The notes: generated by a model from the letters alone, not told the origin. 64,000 nt of DNA from Prevotella sp. P5-50 (GCF_002251295.1 NZ_NPJA01000022.1:1-64000), one strand, 5' to 3'. Positions 31,108 through 41,838 are shown, counted from the stretch's first letter. Program-made: numbers and translations.

Positions 31108-33516
31108 TTATTTCAGTATATATTCACCTCCTGCCACAGTGGTCAGTTGGTAGAGTTGTGTCGGTGCGATACCGTCAGCGCCCTTCTGGGTGTCCTTGAT
31201 GCGCTTCAGATTCTTATGATGGAGTGCCACTTTACTACGGATCAGACATTTACCGCCATGTCGCGAATGGATAACAGCCTTAGTGATACGACCGTTTTGC
31301 CAATCCATATCGACCTCAAAACCGCCTCGCGCTACCAGTCCTTTCACGCTGCCGTTTGGCCATACTGAAGGTAGTGCGGGCAGGAGATAAAGGAATCCAT
31401 CGTGGCTTTGCAACAGCATTTCGGCAATACCAGCCGTACATCCGAAGTTGCCATCAATCTGGAATGGGGGATGTGCGTCAAAGAGATTGGGATAGGTTCC
31501 GCCACGCTGTTTGACAGTGCCGAATATCAAGAAGGTGTCGGCAGTCAGTGTGAGTTGGTCTTTGATGAGTTTGTAAGCATGGTCACCATCCAACAATCGT
31601 GCCCATGAGCATACTTTCCATCCCATCGACCAACCGGTAGAAACATCGCCTCTATGCGTCAGCGACACCTTTGCAGCATCAAACAGACGAGGTGTGCGGT
31701 ATGGAGAAATCTGATTGCTGGGATAGAGTCCAAAGAGGTGTGAGAAATGTCGGTGGTTGTCGTTAGGATCATCTACATCGTCGAGCCACTCCTGTAATTG
31801 TCCCCATCGTCCCACTTGCATCGGAGGCATCTGCGAGAGTTGTTGCTTGATCAGATCAAGTGTATCGTTGTGCTCGCCCAGTAGTTTTGCAGCAGCCAAC
31901 ACATTGGTATAGAGTTCGCTGACAATTTGATTGTCCATCGTTACACCGGCATCGAGTGGTGATGGGCGCCCTTTGCCACCATGTTCAGGCGATTCGCCAG
32001 GACACACCACCAACCAATTATGATGGCGTGGGTCAGGTATCATAGTCTGGGTATAGAATAGCGCAGCCTGCAACATGACAGGATAGGATTTCTTGAGAAA
32101 ATCCTTATCGGCAGTATATAGATAGTGTTCCCATAAGTGGCGGCAAAGCCATGCCGACCCTACGGGCCATAATCCTGTCTGCGCCCGATCCACAGGTCCT
32201 GTGATGCGCCATTGGTCGGTGTTATGGTGGAGCACCCATCCATCTACACCATACATCTCGCGTGCTGTCTGTCGTCCAGTGTTGCTCACTTCCTCTATCA
32301 ATCGGAACAATGGTGCATTCATCTCGGTGAGATTGGTAGGTTCGGCAGGCCAGTAGTTCATCTCAAGATTGATATTGGTCGTGTATTTCGAGTCCCATGA
32401 AGGCAACATCTTCTCGTTCCAGATGCCTTGCAGATTGGCGGGATTGATATTATCAGGCTGTGACGATGAGATAAGCAGATAGCGGCCAAACTGGAAATAG
32501 GTAGCCACGAGATAGTTGTCGGTACGTTCACCGAAGTGTTCCACGCGTCGGCTGGTACTCTCTTTGGCAAAGGCATCGGCACCAAGATTCAGCGACACGC
32601 GGTCGTAGTAGTGGCGATAACGAGCTGTATGCTGTTCGCGCAGAGCCTCACATCCCGTTGTAATGGCTTGCTGGAGGCGTTGTTTCGACAGCATCGCCTC
32701 ATCGCCTGTGATGTCTTTATAGTTTTTCACGTTGGTAGCAATAGCCACATATAGCGTAGCCTCATCGGCGCCAACGACACTGAGATTGCCGTCGCTACAA
32801 TGAATGTGTCCGCCACGTGTGACAGCCGTGAGGCGTCCCATGAATCGCACTTTACCTTTGAGTCCTTCGTGTTTGGCCGATACGCCGTGGAGAATGACTT
32901 GTTGTCCTTCGCTGGCAGTCAACACATTATCATGTGGTGAGGTCATGTGTGCGGTAAACGTCAGTTGTCCCGGTTTGCTGGCAGTCAAGTGTACTGCCAC
33001 TACTGCGGGGCCACCAATGGGAGTAAACACTTCACGCTGATAGCGCACACCACCCGATGTATAGCTGACCATAGACCGTGCGGTGCTGAGATCGAGCCAT
33101 CGTTCATAGTCCTGATAGTCTGCATGTCCAGCCATTGATATATAGAGATCGCCGAAGGGCTGATAGGGCATTCCCATGTTTTGTCCCGCAGCATTGGGCA
33201 TAACCTTAGCATTGGCCAAGTCTTGTGCTTCGCGATATTTACCTTCAAGGATAAGCTGCTGCACCTGTGGCAAATATTTTTTTGCCTCAGGATTGACCAC
33301 ATTGTTGGGCTGTCCAGCCCAGATTGTCTCTTCATTGAGTTGGATATGCTCCACGGCAGGTTGTCCAAACACCATGCCACCCACTACGCCATTACCTACG
33401 GGTAATGCCTGTGTCCATGTCATGGCCGGTTTGTCGTACCACAGCCGATAGTTTTGGGCTTTCATGGTGACGCATCCTACAAACAGCAGGAGTAATAGCA
33501 GATTACGTTTCATCAT
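31108..33516 (-). CDS. GH95 alpha-L-fucosidase / alpha-L-galactosidase
   Basis: Secreted inverting glycosidase of 802 residues. After the signal peptide comes the N-terminal beta-sandwich ([20 protein letters not shown]), then the (alpha/alpha)6 barrel with [19 protein letters not shown] and [15 protein letters not shown], and the C-terminal beta domain. The length is normal for GH95. In RG-II-degrading Bacteroides a GH95 enzyme (BT1011) removes L-galactose from side chain A, so that role is inferred here. Fucose and L-galactose specificity cannot be separated by eye. It sits 25 bp after the CE19-like gene. Confidence 0.93.
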   Translation of the reverse strand: MMKRNLLLLLLFVGCVTMKAQNYRLWYDKPAMTWTQALPVGNGVVGGMVFGQPAVEHIQLNEETIWAGQPNNVVNPEAKKYLPQVQQLILEGKYREAQDLANAKVMPNAAGQNMGMPYQPFGDLYISMAGHADYQDYERWLDLSTARSMVSYTSGGVRYQREVFTPIGGPAVVAVHLTASKPGQLTFTAHMTSPHDNVLTASEGQQVILHGVSAKHEGLKGKVRFMGRLTAVTRGGHIHCSDGNLSVVGADEATLYVAIATNVKNYKDITGDEAMLSKQRLQQAITTGCEALREQHTARYRHYYDRVSLNLGADAFAKESTSRRVEHFGERTDNYLVATYFQFGRYLLISSSQPDNINPANLQGIWNEKMLPSWDSKYTTNINLEMNYWPAEPTNLTEMNAPLFRLIEEVSNTGRQTAREMYGVDGWVLHHNTDQWRITGPVDRAQTGLWPVGSAWLCRHLWEHYLYTADKDFLKKSYPVMLQAALFYTQTMIPDPRHHNWLVVCPGESPEHGGKGRPSPLDAGVTMDNQIVSELYTNVLAAAKLLGEHNDTLDLIKQQLSQMPPMQVGRWGQLQEWLDDVDDPNDNHRHFSHLFGLYPSNQISPYRTPRLFDAAKVSLTHRGDVSTGWSMGWKVCSWARLLDGDHAYKLIKDQLTLTADTFLIFGTVKQRGGTYPNLFDAHPPFQIDGNFGCTAGIAEMLLQSHDGFLYLLPALPSVWPNGSVKGLVARGGFEVDMDWQNGRITKAVIHSRHGGKCLIRSKVALHHKNLKRIKDTQKGADGIAPTQLYQLTTVAGGEYILK

Positions 33517-33541
33517 AGTTTGAAAGGGTATTGTGTGTGTA

Positions 33542-34834
33542 TTATTTAAATTTTGTTTTCAGAGCTTCATCAGGCAAGATGGCCACTTTATTCTCGTCGA
33601 GCTTAGAGCGGTCGAGATGGAACACATCGATAAAGAAGTCATATACCGCCTTGCGTTTATTGGGTCCGAAGTCGTGTCGCTCATTGGGAAGATGCACATT
33701 GCGTACTTGTTCTTTCGCACCATAGAATCCATAGATACGTTGTAGATAAGGCATTTCTACGGTAGGTACCGATGCTGTCCAGTCGCCACCGTCGCTAACA
33801 ATAAGCATGGGGCGCGGTGCCATAACGGCAGCCAGTTCGGGTTCGCACGTTCCTCCTGCGCTCAACTGCACAGGCATTCCGCTCTCACAGGGGCATCCGC
33901 CATCAAAATGGGAGGCGAGATGCACTACAGGTGCCGATGCTGTCACCCGATTATCCAATAGCGACAGCAGTACGGTGTGGGTTCCGCCGCCACTTCCACC
34001 CATCACGCCTACGCGCTGATGGTCGATGTCTTTCCGGTTGGTCAGCATATAGTCGAGCAATACATAGCCACAAGCTGCCTGATAGACATGGGCACGACTG
34101 GTGTGATGGGCTGCCTCGCCCACTTCTTCAGCCGACTGTCCCCATCCATAGAGATCGAAATCCACACATACGGCTCCCATGCGTGCCAGTGTTCCGAGGC
34201 GTTGTTGCTCGTCTTTTCGATAGCGCATGGGCCAGTGTCCGTCTGGACAGATGATGAGTGCATGCTTTCCCTTTGCTGTCGAAGCATATATGGTGCCGAA
34301 GAGATGCTGACCCGGAGTCAGTTCGATACAGATATTCTGTGTGGTATATCCATCATGTCGGGTGATTTTGGAAAGTATGGGTTTGCCCAATACGCATGAA
34401 TCGAGAAAGGCGTCGAGACCTAACCTTTGTCTCACTTCGCGACGAAGTGTGTCGCGACGCGCCTCCCATTGTTCCTTGTTCTGATAGAGCGTTGAGAGGT
34501 AGTTGAGCATCTGCTGTCCCTCTTCCACATGTCGGCGTGGATACTCGTAGGGCTTTATTTTATAGAGTTTGTCACTTTGTTTCCACCAGTTCCAATCGAA
34601 GTATTTGCAGATATTGTCGAGTGTTTCCTCTATGGAATAAGGGCGCACACGGAAGTCGGCATAGGGCAATTGTCGTCCTACGGTATCTACATTATATTTG
34701 AATCGCACGCCGAAACGCTGAGCCACATCGTTCATCAAATCGCCCACTGGGCGTTCGTAGTTTGTTTCGAAAGTCTGTGCCATGACCATGGTGCATTGTA
34801 TGGTAGCAAAGACTGTTGTCCATATTCTTTTCAT
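33542..34834 (-). CDS. CE19-like pectin methylesterase with an N-terminal STN-like domain
   Basis: Secreted alpha/beta hydrolase of 430 residues. The signal peptide is followed, at residues about 20-100, by a domain resembling the STN (secretin/TonB N-terminal) fold ([37 protein letters not shown]). The hydrolase begins near residue 150; the nucleophile elbow [11 protein letters not shown] is near 280, a possible acid in LIVSDGGDW near 348, and the His in NERHDFG near 388. The layout matches B. thetaiotaomicron BT1017, the RG-II methylesterase that founded CE19; that link is from memory. It is first in the operon. I found no convincing promoter in the 150 bp upstream. Confidence 0.8.
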   Translation of the reverse strand: MKRIWTTVFATIQCTMVMAQTFETNYERPVGDLMNDVAQRFGVRFKYNVDTVGRQLPYADFRVRPYSIEETLDNICKYFDWNWWKQSDKLYKIKPYEYPRRHVEEGQQMLNYLSTLYQNKEQWEARRDTLRREVRQRLGLDAFLDSCVLGKPILSKITRHDGYTTQNICIELTPGQHLFGTIYASTAKGKHALIICPDGHWPMRYRKDEQQRLGTLARMGAVCVDFDLYGWGQSAEEVGEAAHHTSRAHVYQAACGYVLLDYMLTNRKDIDHQRVGVMGGSGGGTHTVLLSLLDNRVTASAPVVHLASHFDGGCPCESGMPVQLSAGGTCEPELAAVMAPRPMLIVSDGGDWTASVPTVEMPYLQRIYGFYGAKEQVRNVHLPNERHDFGPNKRKAVYDFFIDVFHLDRSKLDENKVAILPDEALKTKFK

Positions 34835-34983
34835 TGTTTTCTATTAGATAGTATATATACCTTATTATATAGACGCACAAAGGGTCTGTTTGTCATCGGT
34901 GGAAAGTGAATGAAAGACAAAGAAATGATGAAACGTTTCCTTGAATGTATATTTTCTCTATTTATTGCCGTATGAAAAGCATA

Positions 34984-35015
34984 GAGGGCAACCATCCATC
35001 TGAACGGTTGCCCTC
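34984..35015 (-). terminator. Terminator downstream of the ompA-like gene
   Basis: Perfect 10-bp stem GAGGGCAACC (34984-34993) and GGTTGCCCTC (35006-35015) with a 12-nt loop, starting 24 bp after the OmpA-family stop. It separates that gene from the polysaccharide operon. Confidence 0.65.
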
Positions 35016-35038
35016 CTACGCTATATTTCTTGATCGTA

Positions 35039-35869
35039 TTATTCTTCAGGAGCCTGTCCTATCAACTCCATGAATTCGTCGAGTTTCGGAGTGATAATAA
35101 TCTGTGTGCGACGGTTGCGCTGCTTGCCCAATTCGGTGGTGTTGGGCTGGAGTGGGTTATACTCACCACGACCACCGGCGGTCAGACGCTTAGGATCTAC
35201 ACCATACTGGTTTTGAAGTGCCTGTACCACACTTGACGCACGGAGGCAAGAGAGGTCCCAGTTGTTGCGAATGTTTTCACGATTGATGGGTACATTGTCA
35301 GTATTTCCTTCGATCAGCACATCATAGTCTTTGTAGTCTTTGATGATTTTTGCAATCTTCGAAAGTGTCTCTGCTGCGCGGTCGTTGATTTCATACGATC
35401 CAGACTTGTAGAGCATGTTGTCTGCCAATGAGATATAGACAACACCCTTGAGCACCTGCACGTCCACTTCTTTGAGTTCTTCTTTCGAGAGCGAACGAGT
35501 CAGATTGTTGGTCAAAACCACATTGAGCGAGTCGCTTTTCGACTTGATTTCCACCAGATGACGAATATACTTATTGGACTCATTGATCTGATCTACAAGT
35601 TTGTCGATGCTTACGTTATTCTGATTGGCATTGCTCAAACTCTTGTCGAGCGACTGCTGTAATGCACTAACAGCCTGCTCCTGGCGCTTGAGTTGTTCTT
35701 CCAAACTGGCTACGCGAACATTGGCAGCGGCCAATTTCTCTTTGGTATCCACATAGTTAGTCTGCAACGCTTTATTCTCCTCCTGACATGCAGCCAGGTC
35801 TTTTTTCATAGCACAACTGGACAACAGCAATGCTATTGCGAATGTCGTTACAATGTTAATCTTCTTCAT
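35039..35869 (-). CDS. OmpA-family peptidoglycan-associated lipoprotein
   Basis: Outer-membrane-anchored lipoprotein of 276 residues. It has a lipobox (LLSSC, Cys near residue 19), then a coiled-coil region (about 25-105, with LKRQEQAVSALQQSL) and a C-terminal OmpA domain (about 150-268). That domain carries IEGNTDNVPI and LSCLRASSVVQALQ, and GKQRNRRTQIIITPK with the peptidoglycan-binding Arg. It probably tethers the outer membrane to the cell wall. It stands alone with its own terminator downstream and a duplicated promoter block upstream. Confidence 0.9.
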   Translation of the reverse strand: MKKINIVTTFAIALLLSSCAMKKDLAACQEENKALQTNYVDTKEKLAAANVRVASLEEQLKRQEQAVSALQQSLDKSLSNANQNNVSIDKLVDQINESNKYIRHLVEIKSKSDSLNVVLTNNLTRSLSKEELKEVDVQVLKGVVYISLADNMLYKSGSYEINDRAAETLSKIAKIIKDYKDYDVLIEGNTDNVPINRENIRNNWDLSCLRASSVVQALQNQYGVDPKRLTAGGRGEYNPLQPNTTELGKQRNRRTQIIITPKLDEFMELIGQAPEE

Positions 35870-35910
35870 TTCATTCTATAGTTTTTAGTGAGTACTTCGT
35901 ATATTGATGT

Positions 35911-36066
35911 TGCAAAGATAGTGCAAACCGAGCGAAATACAAAGAGAAACGGAGTTTTTCTTTTATTTCCGAGGTGCAGCCTATCTAAGAGACGCAGTCT
36001 CAAAGATAGTGCAAACCGAGAGGAATACAAAATAAATTAGGATTTATTTGTATTTCCGAGGTGAAG
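35911..36066 (-). repeat. Two tandem copies of an 88-bp promoter-bearing block
   Basis: Two direct copies start 88 bp apart. Each has, on the minus strand, TTTG, a 19-nt spacer and TATCTTTG (35940-35943 with 35913-35920, and 36028-36031 with 36001-36008). Each also has an internal inverted repeat around AATACAAA and TTTATTTCC. The proximal copy would start transcription about 40 bp before the OmpA-family ATG; the distal copy is a spare promoter. Confidence 0.75.
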
Positions 36067-36292
36067 CCTATCGTCATGCCCATCATGTTTAGTTGTTTTT
36101 GTTATGTGACAAACAGAAACGCAGAAAGTCAAAAAACATTTTGTTATTTTAACTAAACCATCGTCAAAGGAGAACCATAAATACAGCCCCACACGACTGA
36201 ATATCAATCATTTAGCATACAATAACCTATATTTCCTTCTCAACAAAAATTATATTATCGTTCTCACCAATATTACATAGAAATATTGCCAT

Positions 36293-36520
36293 ACGTTGGA
36301 CAAGAGTATTGCCATACGTTGGACAAGAGTATTGTCAACGTTGGACAAAAGTATTGTCAACGTTGGACAAAAGTATTATCAAACGTTGATAAGAGTATTA
36401 TCAAACGTTGGACAAAAGTATTATCAAACGTTGGATAAAAGTATTATCAAACGTTGGATAAAAGTATTATCAAACGTTGGATAAAAGTATTATCAGACGT
36501 TGGATAAAGAAAGAAAAATA
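36293..36520 (+). repeat. Ten tandem ~23-bp repeats
   Basis: About ten units with the core ACGTTGGACAAAAGTATTAT, beginning near 36293, 36316, 36338, 36360, 36383, 36405, 36428, 36451, 36474 and 36497. The units drift gradually from one end of the array to the other. There are no spacers, so it is not CRISPR. Together with the hairpin-rich stretch at 36540-36640 it fills the 1-kb gap between the OmpA-family gene and purL. Confidence 0.85.
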
Positions 36521-36539
36521 TATTGTTCATATAAAAATT

Positions 36540-36640
36540 GATGGTCGATGGTGGTCGATAGTGGTCGAATACAAAACCATCGACCACCACATAACAATCA
36601 TTCCAACAACACATTACACACATTGGTGGTCGAGTGGTCG
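36540..36640. repeat. Short GGTCGA-rich inverted repeats
   Basis: Repeated units around GATGGTGGTCGAT face their complements (ATCGACCACC) and recur as TGGTGGTCGAGTGGTCGAT. They can fold into hairpins. No function is evident. Confidence 0.5.
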
Positions 36641-36819
36641 ATTTTTAAGACATCGCGTGTGCGTGCGCGAGAGAGAATTCAGAGAATCGCTCCCCTATTC
36701 CGTGCGACTCCTCTCGATACCATCCCGACCACATCCCGTCAATTTACAAACAATATCACGTTTACTGAGAACACTAAAAGGAGATAATTCACACCAAGTT
36801 TCGGAAACATACGGATAAA

Positions 36820-36851
36820 TTTGGTTATTCGCCCAAAAATTAGTAATTTCG
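36820..36851 (+). promoter_or_regulatory. Promoter of purL
   Basis: TTTG at 36820-36823, a 20-nt spacer and TAATTTCG at 36844-36851 (one mismatch to the -7 consensus), 34 bp before the purL ATG. Confidence 0.6.
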
Positions 36852-36885
36852 CAACCAAAATTCTAATTATAAAGGAACAAAGTAC

Positions 36886-39800
36886 ATGATTCTCTTTTTT
36901 AAGACTCCACAGACGAGTGTGATTGCCACTCAGGCAGATCATCAACTCGCAGAAAACGAAGTAAAGGAACTGTGTTGGCTCTATGGCAATGCTGAGCTAT
37001 TGAGTGACCAAACACTGACTGGCTACTATGTAGGACCGCGTCGTGAAATGGTGACTCCTTGGTCAACGAATGCCGTTGAGATAACTCAGAACATGGGACT
37101 CAGCGGCATTCTGCGTATAGAAGAATACTTCCCAGTAGCGGGTGAGAATGCTGAGCACGACCCCATGCTGCAACGTATGTATCACGGACTGGACCAAGAC
37201 ATCTTCACCGTGAACATCCAGCCCGAACCCATCAAGTATGTTGATAACTTGGAGGAATACAACGAACAGGAAGGTCTGGCCCTTTCACCTGAGGAAATCG
37301 AGTATCTCCATAAGATTGAGAAAGAGAACGGCCGTCCGCTGACCGATTCAGAGATTTTCGGTTTTGCACAAATCAACTCTGAGCACTGCCGCCATAAGAT
37401 TTTCGGTGGCACATTTATCATCGACGGCAAGGAGATGGAGTCGAGTCTTTTTGCCATGATCAAAAAAACCACACAGGAGAATCCCAACAAGATTCTGTCG
37501 GCCTACAAAGACAATGTGGCTTTTGCACAAGGTCCAGTAGTGGAGCAGTTTGCACCTGCCGACCAATCTACCAGCGACTATTTCCAGGTTAAAGACATCG
37601 AGAGCGTCATCTCGCTGAAGGCTGAAACCCACAACTTCCCCACTACCGTAGAGCCTTTCAACGGTGCTGCCACAGGTACTGGCGGTGAGATTCGCGACCG
37701 TATGGGTGGCGGTGTTGGTTCATGGCCTATTGCCGGAACTGCCGTATATATGACCGCCTATCCTCGTATCGAGGGTGAAGGCCGCGATTGGGAAACACTC
37801 ATGCCCGTTCGCAAATGGTTGTATCAGACTCCTGAGCAGATTCTCATCAAGGCTTCAAACGGTGCCAGCGACTTCGGAAACAAGTTTGGACAACCGCTGA
37901 TTACCGGTTCTGTGCTGACTTTCGAACATCAGGAGGGTCAGGAGAAATATGCCTACGACAAAGTCATCATGCTGGCTGGCGGTGTAGGCTACGGCACCAA
38001 GCGCGACTGTCTGAAGAAAGAACCACAGCCAGGCAACAAGGTTGTTGTGGTTGGTGGCGACAACTATCGCATCGGACTGGGTGGCGGTTCGGTATCGTCA
38101 GTAGATACTGGTCGTTATAGCAACGGCATCGAGCTGAACGCTATTCAGCGTGCCAACCCGGAAATGCAGAAGCGTGCCTACAACTTGGTGCGCGCACTCT
38201 GTGAAGAAGAAACCAATCCAGTAGTGTCAATCCACGACCACGGAAGTGCAGGCCACTTGAACTGTCTGTCGGAACTCGTTGAGGAATGTGGCGGTGAGAT
38301 AGACATGGCTAAGTTGCCCATTGGCGACAAGACCCTATCGAGCAAGGAAATCATTGCCAACGAAAGTCAGGAGCGCATGGGTCTGCTCATCGACGAAAAG
38401 CATATCGACCACGTACAGAAGATTGCTGAACGCGAACGTGCCCCAATGTACGTAGTAGGTGAAACCACAGGCGATGCCCACTTCTCATTCAAGCAAGCCG
38501 ATGGCGTGAAACCTTTCGACCTTGACGTGGCACAAATGTTTGGCCACTCACCCAAAACCATCATGCGCGACAATACCGTAGAGCGCAAATATGAAAACGT
38601 AACCTATACTCAGGACAAGATAGACGAATACTTGCAGCGCGTGCTCCAGTTGGAGGCTGTGGCTTGTAAAGACTGGCTGACCAATAAGGTTGACCGCAGC
38701 GTGACGGGTAAGATTGCACGTCAGCAGTGTCAAGGCGAAATTCAGTTGCCACTGAGCGACTGTGGTGTTGTAGCCCTCGACTATCGTGGTCGTAAGGGTA
38801 TTGCCACCGCCATTGGTCATGCACCACAGGCTGGTCTGGCATCTCCAGAGGCTGGCAGTGTATTGTCGGTAGCAGAAGCACTTACCAACATCGTATGGGC
38901 ACCACTTGCCGACGGCATGGATTCGCTGTCACTGAGTGCCAACTGGATGTGGCCCTGCCGCTCACAAGAGGGTGAGGATGCACGTCTCTACAGTGCTGTA
39001 AAGGCGCTGAGCGACTTCTGCTGCGACCTCCACATCAATGTTCCTACAGGTAAAGACTCGCTATCGCTGACACAGCAGTATCCCAACGGCGAGAAGATTA
39101 TCTCTCCAGGAACCGTCATTGTAAGCGCTGGAGGCGAGGTTTCCGACATCCGCAAGGTGGTAAGCCCTGTTCTCGTCAACGACAAGAACGCTTCTCTCTA
39201 TCATATCGACTTCTCATTCGATGAGCAGCATCTCGGTGGTTCTGCCTTCGCACAGAGCCTCGGCAAGGTAGGCAGCGACGTGCCAACAGTGAAAAACGCC
39301 GAATACTTCGCCGATGCTTTCATGGCAGTACAGGGCCTTATAGAGAAAGGATGGGTTATGGCTGGTCACGATATCTCTGCCGGCGGTCTTATCACCACAT
39401 TGTTGGAAATGTGTTTCGCCAACCAGAAGGGCGGTCTCCACATCAATCTGCACGACCTCTGTGCCGATGGCGACGTGGTAAAGACACTCTTCGCAGAGAA
39501 CCCCGGTGTGGTTGTGGAAATCAGCGATGCCCACAAACAGGAGTTTATCGACTATATGGAAGAACAAGGCGTGGCATTTGCCAAGATTGGCTATGCCGTT
39601 CCTGAGAGCCGCACCATCGTTGTTAAAGCTGGCGACAGCGAGCATACCTTCGACATTGACGCATTGCGCGACACTTGGTACAAGACTTCTTACCTGCTCG
39701 ATCGTCAGCAGAGCCACAACGGCAAGGCTGCCGAGCGCTATGAAAACTATAAGAAGCAACCGTTGGAGATGAAATTCAACGACTCTTTCACCGGCACACT

Positions 39801-40581
39801 TGCTCAGTATGGACTATCGGCAGATCGCCGCACTCCATCAGGCATAAAGGCTGCCATCATCCGTGAAAAGGGTACTAACGGTGATCGCGAGATGGCCTAC
39901 TCACTCTATCTGGCAGGTTTCGACGTGAAAGACGTGACCATGACCGACCTTGTAAGTGGTCGCGAGACACTGGAAGACATCAACATGATCGTATTCTGCG
40001 GTGGATTCTCAAACTCCGACGTACTTGGTTCTGCTAAGGGTTGGGCTGGTGCATTCCTCTTCAATGCCAAGGCAAAAGAGGCACTCGACAAGTTCTATGC
40101 TCGCAAAGACACTCTTTCACTCGGTATCTGCAACGGCTGTCAGCTGATGGTAGAACTGGGATTGACCGGTGCTAAGGGAGCTAAGATGCTGCACAACGAC
40201 TCTCATAAGTTTGAAAGTGAATTCATCTCATTGGCTATCCCCGAGAACAACAGTGTCATGTTTGGATCGCTGAGCGGCAATAAACTCGGCTTGTGGGTTG
40301 CCCACGGAGAAGGCAAGTTTGCTCTGACCGAACCAGAGAGCGCCTACAATGTCATTGCTAAGTATAATTACCACGGCTATCCAGCCAACCCCAACGGATC
40401 AGCCTTCGATATTGCAGGTATCTGTTCAGAGGACGGACGTCATCTCTGCATGATGCCACACTTGGAGCGCGCCATCTTCCCTTGGCAGTGCGCTTGGTAT
40501 CCTGAGGCTCGTCGCATGGATGAGGTAACACCGTGGATTGAGGCATTTGTCAATGCCCGCAAGTGGATTGAAAAACAATGA
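36886..40581 (+). CDS. purL: Phosphoribosylformylglycinamidine synthase, large form
   Basis: Fourth step of purine synthesis: ATP- and glutamine-dependent amination of FGAR. At 1231 residues it is the fused, gram-negative-type enzyme. It has an N-terminal PurS-like part, the FGAM synthetase core with GFAQINSEHCRHKIF (near 160) and KAETHNFPTTVEPFNGA (near 245), and a C-terminal glutamine amidotransferase with Cys in LGICNGCQLMVELG and His in MMPHLERAIFPWQ. It has its own promoter and overlaps the following transporter gene by 4 bp. Confidence 0.97.
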   Translation: MILFFKTPQTSVIATQADHQLAENEVKELCWLYGNAELLSDQTLTGYYVGPRREMVTPWSTNAVEITQNMGLSGILRIEEYFPVAGENAEHDPMLQRMYHGLDQDIFTVNIQPEPIKYVDNLEEYNEQEGLALSPEEIEYLHKIEKENGRPLTDSEIFGFAQINSEHCRHKIFGGTFIIDGKEMESSLFAMIKKTTQENPNKILSAYKDNVAFAQGPVVEQFAPADQSTSDYFQVKDIESVISLKAETHNFPTTVEPFNGAATGTGGEIRDRMGGGVGSWPIAGTAVYMTAYPRIEGEGRDWETLMPVRKWLYQTPEQILIKASNGASDFGNKFGQPLITGSVLTFEHQEGQEKYAYDKVIMLAGGVGYGTKRDCLKKEPQPGNKVVVVGGDNYRIGLGGGSVSSVDTGRYSNGIELNAIQRANPEMQKRAYNLVRALCEEETNPVVSIHDHGSAGHLNCLSELVEECGGEIDMAKLPIGDKTLSSKEIIANESQERMGLLIDEKHIDHVQKIAERERAPMYVVGETTGDAHFSFKQADGVKPFDLDVAQMFGHSPKTIMRDNTVERKYENVTYTQDKIDEYLQRVLQLEAVACKDWLTNKVDRSVTGKIARQQCQGEIQLPLSDCGVVALDYRGRKGIATAIGHAPQAGLASPEAGSVLSVAEALTNIVWAPLADGMDSLSLSANWMWPCRSQEGEDARLYSAVKALSDFCCDLHINVPTGKDSLSLTQQYPNGEKIISPGTVIVSAGGEVSDIRKVVSPVLVNDKNASLYHIDFSFDEQHLGGSAFAQSLGKVGSDVPTVKNAEYFADAFMAVQGLIEKGWVMAGHDISAGGLITTLLEMCFANQKGGLHINLHDLCADGDVVKTLFAENPGVVVEISDAHKQEFIDYMEEQGVAFAKIGYAVPESRTIVVKAGDSEHTFDIDALRDTWYKTSYLLDRQQSHNGKAAERYENYKKQPLEMKFNDSFTGTLAQYGLSADRRTPSGIKAAIIREKGTNGDREMAYSLYLAGFDVKDVTMTDLVSGRETLEDINMIVFCGGFSNSDVLGSAKGWAGAFLFNAKAKEALDKFYARKDTLSLGICNGCQLMVELGLTGAKGAKMLHNDSHKFESEFISLAIPENNSVMFGSLSGNKLGLWVAHGEGKFALTEPESAYNVIAKYNYHGYPANPNGSAFDIAGICSEDGRHLCMMPHLERAIFPWQCAWYPEARRMDEVTPWIEAFVNARKWIEKQ

Positions 40582-41126
40582 GTAACATATACTGGAGCAC
40601 ATTCAGTACCTTCTTTAAGATTGGCATGTTCACCCTTGGGGGTGGATATGCCATGATTCCAATTATAGAGGAAGAGGTTGTCAACAAGCACCAATGGGTG
40701 TCAAAGGAAGACATGCTCGACTTGATTGCTATCGCCCAAAGCTGTCCGGGCGTCTTTGCCATCAATATTTCGATATTCATCGGATATAAGTTGCGCAAGA
40801 CACGGGGAGCGCTGGTCACAGCATTAGGTACGGCTCTGCCTTCGTTTCTCATCATTCTTGCCATAGCCATCTTCTTCCATCAGTTTGAAGACAATAAGGT
40901 TGTGGCTGCTATGTTTCGTGGCATACGTCCTGCCGTTGTGGCTCTGATTGCCGTTCCAACTTTCAATCTTGCTAAGAGTGCCCATCTCAATCGCTACACG
41001 CTATGGATTCCCATCGTGTCGGCACTGGCAATATGGCTATTGGGAGTATCGCCTATCTGGATTATCATTCTTGCGGGTGTGGGCGGCTATCTCTATGGTT
41101 TGACACAAAAGAATAAGAAAGCATGA
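40578..41126 (+). CDS. Chromate-type transporter, first half-size subunit
   Basis: Membrane protein of 182 residues with a single CHR domain (motif FTLGGGYAMIP, residues 17-27) and about six hydrophobic segments. Half-size CHR proteins occur as adjacent pairs that together equal one full ChrA. Its start overlaps the purL stop by 4 bp, and its stop overlaps the start of its partner by 4 bp. Chromate export is the family label; the physiological substrate in such organisms is not established. Confidence 0.88.
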   Translation: MSNIYWSTFSTFFKIGMFTLGGGYAMIPIIEEEVVNKHQWVSKEDMLDLIAIAQSCPGVFAINISIFIGYKLRKTRGALVTALGTALPSFLIILAIAIFFHQFEDNKVVAAMFRGIRPAVVALIAVPTFNLAKSAHLNRYTLWIPIVSALAIWLLGVSPIWIIILAGVGGYLYGLTQKNKKA

Positions 41127-41698
41127 TATTCCTATACCTCTTCATCACATTCTTCGAAATTGGCCTCTTCGGATTTGGCGGTGGCTACGGCATGCTGTCA
41201 CTTATCCAACATGAGACAGTGGAACATTGGCATTGGTTGTCGTCATCGGAATTTACCGATATCGTTGCCGTCTCACAGATGACACCGGGACCTATCGGCA
41301 TCAATTCTGCCACCTATTGCGGCTATACTGCTGTAAGCAATGCAGGCTATAGTAGCAGTATGGCAGTCTTTGGATCAGCGGTTGCCACGCTTGCTTTGGT
41401 ATTGCCGTCGCTCATACTGATGATTCTCATCAGTCGTATGTTCATGCGCTACATGAACACCCACACGGTGCAATCGGTGTTTACGGGACTGCGTCCTGCC
41501 GTTGTCGGACTATTGGCGGCAGCAACATTACTGTTGATGACTCCCGAAAACTTCTCAACTCCATCAGAGGATGCATGGCAGTTTTATATCAGCATCGCCT
41601 TGTTTCTTGCCACTTTCTTTGGCACCAAGGTTGTAAAAATCAATCCTATCAAGATGATTGGATGCTGTGCCATTGCAGGCATTATCCTGTTCTATTGA
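41123..41698 (+). CDS. Chromate-type transporter, second half-size subunit
   Basis: Partner of the preceding gene, 191 residues with one CHR domain (motif FGFGGGYGMLS near residue 15, and VSQMTPGPIGINSATYCGY). The two subunits probably form an antiparallel heterodimer, as known for short-chain CHR pairs. It is followed by a strong bidirectional terminator. Confidence 0.88.
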   Translation: MIFLYLFITFFEIGLFGFGGGYGMLSLIQHETVEHWHWLSSSEFTDIVAVSQMTPGPIGINSATYCGYTAVSNAGYSSSMAVFGSAVATLALVLPSLILMILISRMFMRYMNTHTVQSVFTGLRPAVVGLLAAATLLLMTPENFSTPSEDAWQFYISIALFLATFFGTKVVKINPIKMIGCCAIAGIILFY

Positions 41699-41752
41699 CC
41701 CTATTCAGACGATCTCCCACATCGTCGAATGAGGTAAATAAGCGATGGAAAC

Positions 41753-41794
41753 AATAAGGTGCGAAACGGCTACAATGTCGTTTCGCACCTTATT
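41753..41794. terminator. Strong bidirectional terminator
   Basis: Perfect 16-bp stem AATAAGGTGCGAAACG (41753-41768) and CGTTTCGCACCTTATT (41779-41794) with a 10-nt loop. The A/T ends provide U-runs on both strands. It separates the convergent transporter operon and the FMN-binding gene. Confidence 0.85.
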
Positions 41795-41838
41795 GATAAT
41801 ACACATGTGCGAGAGAGCATTTCCCGCACGTGGTTTCG

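Noticed and set aside
36293..36520. Possible CRISPR array
   Set aside because: The ~23-bp units are directly adjacent with no unique spacers and no cas genes are nearby.
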